Source: JAAYYM01 sp964483155
Lineage (GTDB): Bacteria > Bacillota > Clostridia > Lachnospirales > Lachnospiraceae
Reading direction: 5' to 3'
DNA: 57,927 nucleotides
Assembly (NCBI GenBank): GCA_964483155.1
Contig: CAZAAC010000012.1
Location: 1-57,927 of the forward strand
Part shown: in pieces, positions 16,897-25,603 of the stretch
Layout of the letters: the number at the start of each line of letters is the position of its first letter
How positions within the stretch are numbered: the stretch's first letter is position 1
Position numbers and translations under genes: made by a program
The notes under the pieces: model-generated
What the model was told of the DNA's origin: nothing
The model's input: the letters and a program-made list of their open reading frames with translations, nothing else
The model's database searches: none

Positions 16897-18333
16897 TTAT
16901 TTTGTTGCTTCTTCATATGCAATTTGAGCATTTTCTGCAACAGTTTCTGGTTCCATATCACCATTCATCATTGCCTGTAAATCAGTATTTAGTACACCCC
17001 ATAATGAGCTGGAGATGTAAGAATCATAAATCTGACAAGTAGGATAATCAACATATGTAAAATTGTATAAGTCCTGTGTCATCTGATCAAATTTGCTCAA
17101 ATCAACGCTAGAAGGTTTTGCAAATCCGCTTAATGCCCATTTTCCTGAAACATAATCAGCGAAACCTGTTCCTGTTACCTTATAAGCCAAATCTATACAA
17201 GCTGCAAGTTTATCTGGATCTTCTGCAACCTTAGGATTAATAGCAACTGCATAGCCTAAACCATAAGCATGTGTATCAGTAGCACCCGTAGCATTAGCAG
17301 GCTGAGGGAATATTGCTAATTTAGATGTTGCAGCTAAATCCGGATTAGATTCACCCAATGTAGTTCCAATGTATGACATATCCCAATTTCCACCAATGTA
17401 TGCTGCACACTGGCCAGAAATGTAGTACTCTCTTGCATCATAATGTGTAATTGCATTGAAATCTTTATTAAATACACCTGATGCAAAAATATCTTTTGTA
17501 AAGGTTAAAGCATCAATAAATTCTTGATCTGTAAAAGCAGCGCCAGAGTTGTCTACGAGTGAAGTAAACCAGTCTGAACCAGTAAATCTGTTTCCGATAA
17601 CTGTTAAGAAGGTTGAATTTGCCTGCCATGTATCTGCATTACCAAATCCAATTGTTGTAATTCCTTTACTATCGAAATATTCCTTTGCTTTTAATACATC
17701 ATCCCAAGTAGTTGGGAATGTATCAAATCCAGCTTCTTTCCATAATGCTGCATCATATACGATAGCAGTACATGTACCACCTGTTAATGCAGGAATACCA
17801 TAAATCTTACCATCAGATACAAAAGGTGTTGCCAGATCCATATTATACTGTGCATTTTCTGGTGAATTTGCAACAATATCTGTCAGATCCATTACAAGGC
17901 CATCTTCTGACCATTTTTTTGTATCCATGCCCTGAAGCAAGAACATATCTGGAAGGTCATCTGCTGCAGCGAGAGTTGCAATCTGTGTTTTGTATTCAGT
18001 ATTTGCAAGAATGGACTGTGTTAATGTTATACCGCTGTTAGCTGTTTCCCACTCAGAAATCATTGTTCTTAATCCATCTGAACCGCCATTTCCTTTTGCT
18101 TCTTCTTCTGTTGAATAGTGCATAAATTCGATATCTCCTTGATAAGCAAGACCATCTGTTGTTGCAGCATCTGCAGTTTCTGTTTCTACTGCTTCCGCAG
18201 TTTCAGCTACTTCAGCTGTTTCCTCTGCTGCTGGTGTTTCTGTTGTTGCCGCTTCACCTGTACTGCCACATCCTGCAAGCAATGCAGTAACCATGGCAAC
18301 GGTTAAGAGACTACTTAAAAGCTTCTTTTTCAT
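16897..18333 (-). CDS. sugar-binding lipoprotein of a CUT1 ABC transporter
   Basis: A protein of 478 residues with a lipoprotein signal peptide: KKK, a hydrophobic stretch, then the lipobox LLAGC with Cys near residue 22. A Glu/Thr/Ala-rich linker (about residues 25-60) follows, and then a family 1 extracellular solute-binding fold, including GLVMDLTDIV and GKIYGIPAL. It captures the sugar outside the membrane and hands it to the two permeases downstream. The substrate is not evident; no glycosidase is adjacent. The ribosome site is AGGAGG. The upstream gap holds an AT-rich inverted repeat (ATATTTATA at 18357-18365 and TATAAATAT at 18374-18382) that could be an operator. Confidence 0.93.
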   Translation of the reverse strand: MKKKLLSSLLTVAMVTALLAGCGSTGEAATTETPAAEETAEVAETAEAVETETADAATTDGLAYQGDIEFMHYSTEEEAKGNGGSDGLRTMISEWETANSGITLTQSILANTEYKTQIATLAAADDLPDMFLLQGMDTKKWSEDGLVMDLTDIVANSPENAQYNMDLATPFVSDGKIYGIPALTGGTCTAIVYDAALWKEAGFDTFPTTWDDVLKAKEYFDSKGITTIGFGNADTWQANSTFLTVIGNRFTGSDWFTSLVDNSGAAFTDQEFIDALTFTKDIFASGVFNKDFNAITHYDAREYYISGQCAAYIGGNWDMSYIGTTLGESNPDLAATSKLAIFPQPANATGATDTHAYGLGYAVAINPKVAEDPDKLAACIDLAYKVTGTGFADYVSGKWALSGFAKPSSVDLSKFDQMTQDLYNFTYVDYPTCQIYDSYISSSLWGVLNTDLQAMMNGDMEPETVAENAQIAYEEATK

Positions 18334-18356
18334 TTTAAATCCTCCTGTTTTGTTTT

Positions 18357-18382
18357 ATATTTATATGTAATTATATAAATAT
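18357..18382 (-). promoter_or_regulatory. AT-rich inverted repeat upstream of the binding-protein gene
   Basis: ATATTTATA (18357-18365) and TATAAATAT (18374-18382), arms of 9 bp with an 8-bp spacer, 24 bp upstream of the binding-protein start and downstream of the lacI stop. It could be an operator or part of a promoter of the transport operon. AT-rich DNA makes chance symmetry possible. Confidence 0.3.
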
Positions 18383-18424
18383 CAGATTGAAGTGTGAGAC
18401 CTTCCGTTTTTCAAGAGCAACAAA

Positions 18425-19465
18425 TTAAATTTTTGTACTCATTTCAAAACATTGTTTTGTATTAAGATTCTTAACAGAAGTTCCTTTTAATACTTTTCCT
18501 TTTACAACGATTCTTTCTATCGTTGAATTTCCTGGGTTTTCAATTAGCATAATTAGTTTTTTAGCAGCATATGTCCCAATTGTTTTTGTGTCTTGCTGCA
18601 GAGTGGTCAGTTGTGGTGTTAACATCTGTGATAAAACGATGCCATCATAGCCAACGACAGATATATCTTCTGGAATACGAAAACCATTCTCCTTTAAAGT
18701 ACGAATGCCACCAAGACTAGAAAAATCATCTGGAAATATGATACAGGTTAATTGACTTTCTGTTGCAAGGAGCTCATTAGTAAGTTTAGCTGTTGTAATA
18801 GGATCATGATAAGAACCCTGCTTTACAAACTTATCAGGAACCGCCAATCCCAGTTTTTCCATAGTTTCATAAAAACTTTTCACACGGCTTTGCGTAATAG
18901 CAGAATCATTTCCATGGATAAAAGAAATTTTTTTGTGTCCCATTTCATACAAAAATGTGACTAGTTCCTGCATCCCTTTTTCATTATCTGAAAGAACTGC
19001 TGTCCTGTTATCAAATACGCCATCGATAGTTACAACGGGAATATCTCCATTAATTACCTCTAAAATATCTGAATCATAGTGTTGAATGCAGGCAATAATA
19101 ATACCCTCGACACCATGATATTTACATAGTTCATAACTAGACATATTTTTACAATTATGTTTGTTTATGAAAGTAATTGCATAACCGCAGCTTTCAAATT
19201 TTTGTTTGAAACTGCATAGAACGCTAGCAAAATAATCATGTGTCAATCCATTTTGTGCTTCACCTACATATAGCACGCCTATATTATGTGTATGCTTTGT
19301 CTTAAGAGCTCTCGCCGAATGATCTGGAAAGTAATTCATTTCTTTAGCAACTCTATGGATATATTCTTTCGTAGCCATTCCAATATCTTTTTTATCATTT
19401 AGAGCTTTACTGACAGTAGCAACTGAAACACCACATCTAATTGAAACGTCCTTAAGCGAAACCAT
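18425..19465 (-). CDS. LacI-family transcriptional regulator
   Basis: A protein of 346 residues, the normal LacI-family length. I start it at MVSLKDVSIRCGVSVATVSK because AGGAG lies seven bases before that ATG; the frame is open seven codons further upstream. The N-terminal helix-turn-helix (GVSVATVSKALNDKKDIG) is followed by a periplasmic-binding-protein-like ligand domain (NIGVLYVGEAQ, VSVVGYDGIVLSQMLTPQLT). It precedes the sugar transporter genes on the same strand and is very likely their local regulator. Its own leader has striking repeats (19532-19599), which suggests autoregulation. Confidence 0.93.
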   Translation of the reverse strand: MVSLKDVSIRCGVSVATVSKALNDKKDIGMATKEYIHRVAKEMNYFPDHSARALKTKHTHNIGVLYVGEAQNGLTHDYFASVLCSFKQKFESCGYAITFINKHNCKNMSSYELCKYHGVEGIIIACIQHYDSDILEVINGDIPVVTIDGVFDNRTAVLSDNEKGMQELVTFLYEMGHKKISFIHGNDSAITQSRVKSFYETMEKLGLAVPDKFVKQGSYHDPITTAKLTNELLATESQLTCIIFPDDFSSLGGIRTLKENGFRIPEDISVVGYDGIVLSQMLTPQLTTLQQDTKTIGTYAAKKLIMLIENPGNSTIERIVVKGKVLKGTSVKNLNTKQCFEMSTKI

Positions 19466-19531
19466 ATGAATTCTCCTGTATTTCAATTTTTTTAGTATTT
19501 ATTATTGTATTGAGGATTATATCCGAGTTAT

Positions 19532-19585
19532 ATATATGAACTTCGCATATATGAATATCTAATATATGAACTTCATATATATGAA
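19532..19585. repeat. two 24-bp direct repeats in the lacI leader
   Basis: ATATATGAACTTC-GC-ATATATGAA (19532-19555) and ATATATGAACTTC-AT-ATATATGAA (19562-19585) differ at only two positions and have a 30-bp period, about three helical turns. They contain alternating TGAA and TTCA half-sites and overlapping palindromes (ATGAAcTTCAT; TTCATATATATGAA). They lie between the lacI promoter and its start codon and are candidate operators. Confidence 0.55.
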
Positions 19586-19587
19586 AT

Positions 19588-19599
19588 TCACATATGTGA
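19588..19599. promoter_or_regulatory. 12-bp palindrome abutting the lacI -10 box
   Basis: TCACATATGTGA is a perfect palindrome touching the predicted -10 hexamer (19599-19604, minus strand). A protein bound here would block transcription start. A role as LacI-family operator is inferred. Confidence 0.4.
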
Positions 19600-19627
19600 T
19601 AGTATCATACGAAAATATTAAAGTCAA
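19599..19627 (-). promoter_or_regulatory. predicted promoter of the lacI/sugar transporter operon
   Basis: On the minus strand TTGACT (19627-19622), a 17-bp spacer, and TACTAT (19604-19599). The rest of the 335-bp gap 19466-19800 holds the direct repeats and palindromes on this side and a second palindrome near the PadR start; no coding sequence is seen in it. Confidence 0.6.
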
Positions 19628-19765
19628 TATTTTTATACAGACCAAATTTACAAGAACAAATTATGATACACATCACAAAAAACCATGGATTATGTAAAAA
19701 ACTATTAATTTGATGATTGATTTCTCAATGAATTGCATATAAACTAAGGATGTAAGGTTTTTTTG

Positions 19766-19777
19766 TTATCTAGATAA
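19766..19777. promoter_or_regulatory. 12-bp palindrome upstream of the PadR gene
   Basis: TTATCTAGATAA is a perfect dyad 23 bp before the chosen PadR start. PadR proteins usually repress their own genes through short dyads, so this is a candidate operator. Confidence 0.35.
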
Positions 19778-19800
19778 ATATAGATTTTATGGAGGTCATG

Positions 19801-20355
19801 ATGTCCAGAATAAATAATAATTATTATGCAATTCTTGGTATCTTAAATTTTCATCCCATGTCAGGGTATCATATTAAATTAACCGCCAGCAAGGGAGTTG
19901 GGAACTTTTGGGATATGGATTATAAGCAAATCTACCCTACACTTAAGAAGTTAGTTACTGAAAAACTAGCAACAGTCGAAATAGTAAAAGCTGACAACAG
20001 ACCTGAGAGTAAGGTATATAAACTTACTGAAGCGGGTGTTAATAAATTTTATGATTGGTTAAGGAGTCCTCTTACAGACGGAAAGCAGATAAGAACGGAA
20101 TTAATGTTCAAACTATATTTTGGTTACAATATTTCTGCGAAGATAAGTATTGCACAGGTTCAAAACTATAAACAAATTAAAATTGAAGAATTAAAAAAAA
20201 TAGAAGAGCTCATGAGTTTTATCAAAACAGAGGCGAAAAAAGATGCTTTTTGGCATTATAGAGTCGTAACAATAGATCGAGGTAAGAAAATAATTTCAGT
20301 GGAAATAGATTGGTGTAATGATACAATACAATATCTCAGTGCAAATTTATTATAA
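19801..20355 (+). CDS. PadR-family transcriptional regulator
   Basis: A protein of 184 residues. The N-terminal winged helix has the PadR pattern: YAILGILNFHPMSGYHIK, then YPTLKKLVTEKLA and KVYKLTEAGVNKFYDWL. The C-terminal half is a helical dimerisation domain (about residues 90-184), as in the longer PadR subfamily. I chose the ATG at 19801 because the sequence GGAGG at 19790-19794 then serves as ribosome site; ATGs at 19789 and 19798 are in frame but too close or overlap it. It stands alone, followed by a strong terminator, so its targets are probably elsewhere or only itself. Confidence 0.88.
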   Translation: MSRINNNYYAILGILNFHPMSGYHIKLTASKGVGNFWDMDYKQIYPTLKKLVTEKLATVEIVKADNRPESKVYKLTEAGVNKFYDWLRSPLTDGKQIRTELMFKLYFGYNISAKISIAQVQNYKQIKIEELKKIEELMSFIKTEAKKDAFWHYRVVTIDRGKKIISVEIDWCNDTIQYLSANLL

Positions 20356-20371
20356 CTGTAGTATATCCAGT

Positions 20372-20416
20372 AAAAAAATCCTCAAGAAATGTATTGACAC
20401 ATTCTTGAGGATTTTT
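20372..20416. terminator. strong bidirectional terminator between PadR and chemoreceptor genes
   Basis: ATCCTCAAGAA and TTCTTGAGGAT pair perfectly and are flanked by a run of A on the left and T on the right, so it works for both converging genes. The loop is ATGTATTGACACA. Confidence 0.8.
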
Positions 20417-20453
20417 TATAGGCTTATTATTTCTTTTATAGAGAATGCAAAAT

Positions 20454-21992
20454 TTATGATACTGTTATATTTGCTTCGGTTTTCAAAGATTGCGCAAGAT
20501 TTCCAAAATGGTCAATCTGCATTTCCAGTTCAAAAACCTTTGTATGATAGTCTTCGATTTCTAAAAGAATATCCTCTGAACAGCCTGATGCATTTTGAGA
20601 TAGAGTAGATACCAACTGTACCAGCTTAGAAGATTCATCGTTAGAAGCGATGAGCTCTTCCACGCATACTGTGATTTCCTGAATAGCCACGTTTATTAAT
20701 TGTGCTTCACTCTGAATACCATTAAAAGTAGTGCTGGTAAGGTTCATAGCACTACGCTGACTGGTCAGCTCTTCTGTAGACTGCTCAATCTTTCCTACTG
20801 TTTCTTTTGTACTTAATTTATTCGTTTGAACCAAGGCGTCGATGGTACTAACGGCTATTTTTGTGTCGTCTGCAAGCTTGCGGACTTCTTCTGCCACAAC
20901 GGCAAAACCTTTGCCGTGTTCTCCTGCCCTGGCAGCTTCGATAGATGCATTTAATGCTAATAGGTTAGTTTGATTCGCAATACCCATAATAGTACCAACA
21001 ATAGATGCAATTTGAGAGGAATTATTTTCTAATTCGCGGACAACATGCATAATTTCTTGATTTGTTTTTTCAGAAGCATTCAGACTTGCTTCTTGTGTAT
21101 TGATTGCAGCAGTTCCATCCTTAATGATAGTTAGAAAGTCAGCAATTTTGGTGCTGATGCTTGTAGTATTATCAGCCACCTGGTGAATTTCACCATCAAT
21201 TTCCGTTAGTATTTCAACATTTTTATTCATATGATTAGACTGGTCTTTTGAGATTGTCTGCAAGGACTCTGCTTGAGAACGGATGGTCTTAAAACGATTT
21301 GCATTACTATCACAACTTACTTTTAATGCTTCTGTATTTTGAAATAAATCAGAAGATAGCATTTTAATATTACCCAACGTTTTTTGCAAATGTGAAGACA
21401 TTTCAGTTGCCTCCAGCTCACGATTTCCAGCAAGATGAAACAGTCTATCAAAAGATTTTACTACAAATATAGCAACTAAAGTAACCCAAATATAGCAGAA
21501 ATAACGGATAGCAATATCGCGCGGAATTTTAACAAAAGCATCCATTTGTATCGGTATTAGGTTCCACATAAACACATCTACTGCAACGGCTACTGCAAAA
21601 GCATATATAATTACTTTAATATCAAAGAAGAAAATTGCAGCAACAATAATAAAATAGCCTAAAGCATGTGTTTCTGGTGCATTTTCTGTAATAAATCTCA
21701 TCAATACTAGTAAAATGGTTAGAGAAAACATCATAATCCATTTTGAGAAGGCCCTACCTGAAAATTTGGAATTTAACCATCTTAGCATCAAAGCATTTAA
21801 GACCACAGCAGCCAATAGTATGCCTAACAAAAACCAAGTTACATTTTCACTGGCGAGACCTGCAACCTTAGTGCCTATAGTAGCCATAACCATTACAATA
21901 GACACGACTGTTACGACCCATAAAAAATAGTTCTTTGCCTCTTCATCAATCATCTTTCTTGTGTCTGAACTAGCTTTCCTATTCGTTTCCAA
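20454..21992 (-). CDS. methyl-accepting chemotaxis protein with multi-span N-terminal membrane domain
   Basis: A protein of 512 residues. About five or six hydrophobic segments fill residues 25-170, with almost no extracellular domain. A coiled signalling region follows, whose hairpin tip reads ARAGEHGKGFAVVAEEVRKL, the most conserved part of chemoreceptors (about residues 335-360). It would pass a membrane or intracellular signal to CheA/CheW. I use the TTG start at 21992 because AGGAG lies seven bases upstream of it. No che or flagellar gene is in the window. It is divergent from the diguanylate cyclase; the 245 bp between them are AT-rich and without clear motifs. Confidence 0.92.
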   Translation of the reverse strand: METNRKASSDTRKMIDEEAKNYFLWVVTVVSIVMVMATIGTKVAGLASENVTWFLLGILLAAVVLNALMLRWLNSKFSGRAFSKWIMMFSLTILLVLMRFITENAPETHALGYFIIVAAIFFFDIKVIIYAFAVAVAVDVFMWNLIPIQMDAFVKIPRDIAIRYFCYIWVTLVAIFVVKSFDRLFHLAGNRELEATEMSSHLQKTLGNIKMLSSDLFQNTEALKVSCDSNANRFKTIRSQAESLQTISKDQSNHMNKNVEILTEIDGEIHQVADNTTSISTKIADFLTIIKDGTAAINTQEASLNASEKTNQEIMHVVRELENNSSQIASIVGTIMGIANQTNLLALNASIEAARAGEHGKGFAVVAEEVRKLADDTKIAVSTIDALVQTNKLSTKETVGKIEQSTEELTSQRSAMNLTSTTFNGIQSEAQLINVAIQEITVCVEELIASNDESSKLVQLVSTLSQNASGCSEDILLEIEDYHTKVFELEMQIDHFGNLAQSLKTEANITVS

Positions 21993-22237
21993 TTGATTTC
22001 TCCTTTTTTTGCAATATTTCTATAGGTAATCACAACATATCAAGAATTAAAATATAATGAAGAAAACCTAATGATTCATAAGAAAAACTATATTTGTGTA
22101 CAAAACAATATTTATAATTATTTTGTGTAAATAGTATACAATAAAATTATAAATTGCACTATAAAAATTATGTGTTTTGACTAAAATTAAAGGATAATAT
22201 TGTTAAAAACGATAGAAAAGAGAAAGAAGGTAGATAG

Positions 22238-23839
22238 ATGTTTAATGAGAAAGTATTTAAAGAAGTAAAGACAATCATCAAATTCATGTTAGTTTTATTC
22301 TTTATAATGGGACTATCTTATCTTTCTATTACATTGCTGATGCAGTTTAATGTAAATAAAATACAGAAAAGTGGAATTATCAATAATGAGCAGATAGTAA
22401 TTGATGTGGAGAGAGTCATCATTTCAAATAAAATCAATCAAGTGGTATCTGATTTATTATATATAAATGATAGTTTACAATTAGATAATGGGGACTATAA
22501 TTATGCAGAGCTGGAGAGTCAATGGCTTGCATTTTCAAACAGAAAAAAAATCTATGATCAGATTCGCTTTATTGATTTAGATGGCAATGAAGTAATCAGG
22601 GTGAATTATAAAGATGATGGTGCAGAAATTGTTGATCGATTGAATTTACAAAATAAGAAGGATCGATACTATTTCAAGGATACTATTTCTTTAAACAAAA
22701 ACCAGATATATATATCAAAACTGGACTTAAATATTGAGGGCGATGAAATTGAACAGCCAATTAAGCCGATGATTCGATTGTCAAAGCCATATTACGGTAA
22801 AGATGGTAAATTAGAGGGAATTGTAATGCTGAATTACAACGCCGACGATATGCTTAGACAGGTGAAAGAAATTGCATTAACAGCACACGGTAGTGTATTT
22901 TTGCTTAATGCAGACGGATATTGGCTTTATAATAGTGAAGACAGCAGTTATGAATGGACTTTTATGTATAGTGATAAAGTAAATGAAAGTTTTGCTTGTA
23001 AATATCCGAATGAGTGGGAGACAATGAATAAAAAAGAGGAAGGCTCATTGAGTTCTGTAAGTGGTGTTTTTAATTATACAAATGTATTAACAAATAATGA
23101 TTTTTCATTGGATAGTGGAGAGAACGATTCCCTGATATTTGATGCCGGGGATTGGTATATTGTATCTTATATAGCGCCAGAGACACCAAATGGAAAACTG
23201 TTTACCAGTAATGTAGGGGACTTTATATTGGCAGTGATGTTTAAAAATTATATGGTCTATTTTTCTATTTTAGTAGTCGCTTTCATTTTTGCAGTAAGTA
23301 TGACAATTGGTAAAATTAGAAAAGATAGATTAAAATATTTTTCAGAATATGATGTTATGACAGGTGTTTATAACAGACGTGCAGGTTTTGATAAGCTAAA
23401 TCAGTTATATAAGAATAGTTTAAAAAATAGAAGCTTAATAAGTATTTGTTTCATTGATATAAATGGACTAAAGGGAGTCAATGACTTTTTAGGACATGAG
23501 GCGGGTGATGAGCTTATTTTAAGTGTTGTAGACGGAATCAAAAAAAATATACGCGAAAATGATTTTGTTGCAAGACTTGGAGGGGATGAATTTTTAATTA
23601 TTTTTGAGGAACTAGATGAAGAGGGAGCGGAAAGAATTTGGAATCGTATTTTACAAGAATATGATCAGATTAATCAGAATGAAGACAGAAAGTATATTAT
23701 TAGCGCAAGCCACGGTATTGAAACATTTAAATATACTATTGGCGAATACGTTGATTTAATTGTCAATCGTGCCGATGAAAAAATGTATAATGAGAAGAGA
23801 ATGATAAAAAAAGAGTTGGAAGTAATAAAAAACACCTAG
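22238..23839 (+). CDS. membrane diguanylate cyclase with extracellular sensor domain
   Basis: A protein of 533 residues. One membrane helix lies at about residues 15-37 and a second at about 340-362. The ~300 residues between them form an extracellular dCACHE-like sensor (RFIDLDGNEVIRVNYKDDGA, then PIKPMIRLSKPYYGKDGKLE). The C-terminal GGDEF domain has the active-site loop GGDEF at 448-452 and an inhibitory-site RxxD (REND, 439-442) exactly five residues before it. The protein should therefore make c-di-GMP and be product-inhibited. It lies next to a divergent chemoreceptor, a common pairing of motility control, but no c-di-GMP effector is visible here. Confidence 0.93.
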   Translation: MFNEKVFKEVKTIIKFMLVLFFIMGLSYLSITLLMQFNVNKIQKSGIINNEQIVIDVERVIISNKINQVVSDLLYINDSLQLDNGDYNYAELESQWLAFSNRKKIYDQIRFIDLDGNEVIRVNYKDDGAEIVDRLNLQNKKDRYYFKDTISLNKNQIYISKLDLNIEGDEIEQPIKPMIRLSKPYYGKDGKLEGIVMLNYNADDMLRQVKEIALTAHGSVFLLNADGYWLYNSEDSSYEWTFMYSDKVNESFACKYPNEWETMNKKEEGSLSSVSGVFNYTNVLTNNDFSLDSGENDSLIFDAGDWYIVSYIAPETPNGKLFTSNVGDFILAVMFKNYMVYFSILVVAFIFAVSMTIGKIRKDRLKYFSEYDVMTGVYNRRAGFDKLNQLYKNSLKNRSLISICFIDINGLKGVNDFLGHEAGDELILSVVDGIKKNIRENDFVARLGGDEFLIIFEELDEEGAERIWNRILQEYDQINQNEDRKYIISASHGIETFKYTIGEYVDLIVNRADEKMYNEKRMIKKELEVIKNT

Positions 23840-23910
23840 TATAATATAGTTAGAAAGATTGAGATTGTATAACCAGTTAACCTAATATTGAAAGAGATAA
23901 GGAGGTTGCT

Positions 23911-25464
23911 ATGTTAGAAAAAATTGACCTTAAAAAAGTGCTTGAGAAAAAAGAATATACTATAATTATGGATGAGCTGACGCCTAAGTTAGCTTTGTTG
24001 CAAAGAGAATGCAAGACAGCAGGCATACCGATAATGATTGTATTTGAAGGCTGGGGAGCAGCTGGAAAAGGAACACTGATTAACCAATTAATAGCGCCTC
24101 TTGATCCAAGAGGATTTAAAGTGTTTACTGTGCAGAAGACTTCTGAAGAAGAAGAAATGAGACCATTTTTATGGCGATTTTGGACAAAAACACCTGCAAA
24201 TGGGCGTATTCATATATTCGATCGAAGCTGGTATAAAAAAATTGCAGAGAGTAATATGGGAGATACAAAGCCGGTAAAAGAAAAAACAGATGTAATTAGT
24301 GAAATTCTGAATTTTGAAGAAGAATTGGTAGATGATGGGATGATAATCATTAAGTTCTTTTTGCATATATCGAAAAAAGAGCAGAAGAAACGTTTTAAGA
24401 ATCTTGAAGAGTCAAAAAAAACTTCTTGGCGTGTTACAGAAAGAGACTGGATACAAAACGAAAACTATGATAAATTTTTAGATGTCTTTGATAATATGAT
24501 TGCAAAAACAGATACTGATTTTGCACCATGGACTATCATAGAAGCGACCAATAATGAATATGCAATTAGTAAAATTATAGCTACGGTAGTTGAACAATTG
24601 ACATTAGCGCTACACCAAAGACAAAAGAAACTGCAGAAGCAAGAAACGGATGTGTCGCAAAAAGAAGAACCTGTGTATAGAGATGAAGCAGAGCAAATTC
24701 GAACGAAAGAAATAGAAACAATTGAAAAATTTTTAAACTTAGATGTGCTTGGTAATGTGGACCTAAGTCTTACTTTAGAAAAAGAGGAATATAAAGAGAA
24801 ACTGGAAAAACTTCAAGAAAAACTCGCAATACTTCATTATGAAATGTATAAATATAGAGTTCCTGTAATACTGGCATTTGAAGGATGGGATGCAGGAGGA
24901 AAAGGTGGTGCAATCAAACGTGTCACTCAAAATATAGATCCCAGAGGGTATGAAGTGATTCCTGTTGCCGCACCTAATGATATAGAAAAAGAACATCATT
25001 ATCTATGGAGATTCTGGAATGCTATGCCAAAAGCAGGTCATATGACTATTTTTGATCGCTCATGGTATGGGCGTGTTATGGTAGAAAGAATTGAAGGATT
25101 TTGTAAAGAAAATGAATGGCAGAGAGCATACAAAGAAATAAACCATATGGAAGAAAGTCTTACAAACTTTGGGTGTATTGTTATAAAATTCTGGATGAAT
25201 GTGGATAAGGAAGAGCAGCTTCGAAGATTTCAAGATAGACAGAACACGCCAGAAAAGCAATGGAAGATTACAGAGGAAGACTGGAGAAACAGGGAAAAGT
25301 GGGATGCCTACGAGGAGGCAGTCAACGAAATGATTATCAGAACCTCTACTAAAAATGCACCCTGGGTTATAGTAGAAGCAAATAGTAAGTATTATGCCAG
25401 AATTAAAGTACTGGAGAGTGTTGTGAATGCATTGGAAGAAGGCATAAGAAAGAAAAAAACATAA
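23911..25464 (+). CDS. pap: polyphosphate:AMP phosphotransferase (two-domain PPK2)
   Basis: A protein of 517 residues formed of two PPK2 domains in tandem (about 1-235 and 270-510), the layout of PPK2 class II enzymes that make ADP from AMP with polyphosphate as donor. The C-terminal half has the complete Walker A GWDAGGKGG (Asp327) and DRSWYGRVMVERIEGF. The N-terminal half has GWGAAGKGT, with Gly49 in place of the Asp, and DRSWYKKIAESN, so it is probably structural or regulatory. The start has AAGGAGG. The gap to the next gene (139 bp) shows no clear terminator. Confidence 0.9.
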   Translation: MLEKIDLKKVLEKKEYTIIMDELTPKLALLQRECKTAGIPIMIVFEGWGAAGKGTLINQLIAPLDPRGFKVFTVQKTSEEEEMRPFLWRFWTKTPANGRIHIFDRSWYKKIAESNMGDTKPVKEKTDVISEILNFEEELVDDGMIIIKFFLHISKKEQKKRFKNLEESKKTSWRVTERDWIQNENYDKFLDVFDNMIAKTDTDFAPWTIIEATNNEYAISKIIATVVEQLTLALHQRQKKLQKQETDVSQKEEPVYRDEAEQIRTKEIETIEKFLNLDVLGNVDLSLTLEKEEYKEKLEKLQEKLAILHYEMYKYRVPVILAFEGWDAGGKGGAIKRVTQNIDPRGYEVIPVAAPNDIEKEHHYLWRFWNAMPKAGHMTIFDRSWYGRVMVERIEGFCKENEWQRAYKEINHMEESLTNFGCIVIKFWMNVDKEEQLRRFQDRQNTPEKQWKITEEDWRNREKWDAYEEAVNEMIIRTSTKNAPWVIVEANSKYYARIKVLESVVNALEEGIRKKKT

Positions 25465-25603
25465 TGTAATAAGTATGGAAGTTGCTGGATTTGCATTTTA
25501 CCTGTATTTTTTGTATCTCACAGCAGTTGATATTGAATGAATTTTGTACCTATCATATACTTCATTTATGCCCAGAAGATAAACTGGAAAAAAGGAGAAT
25601 ACT

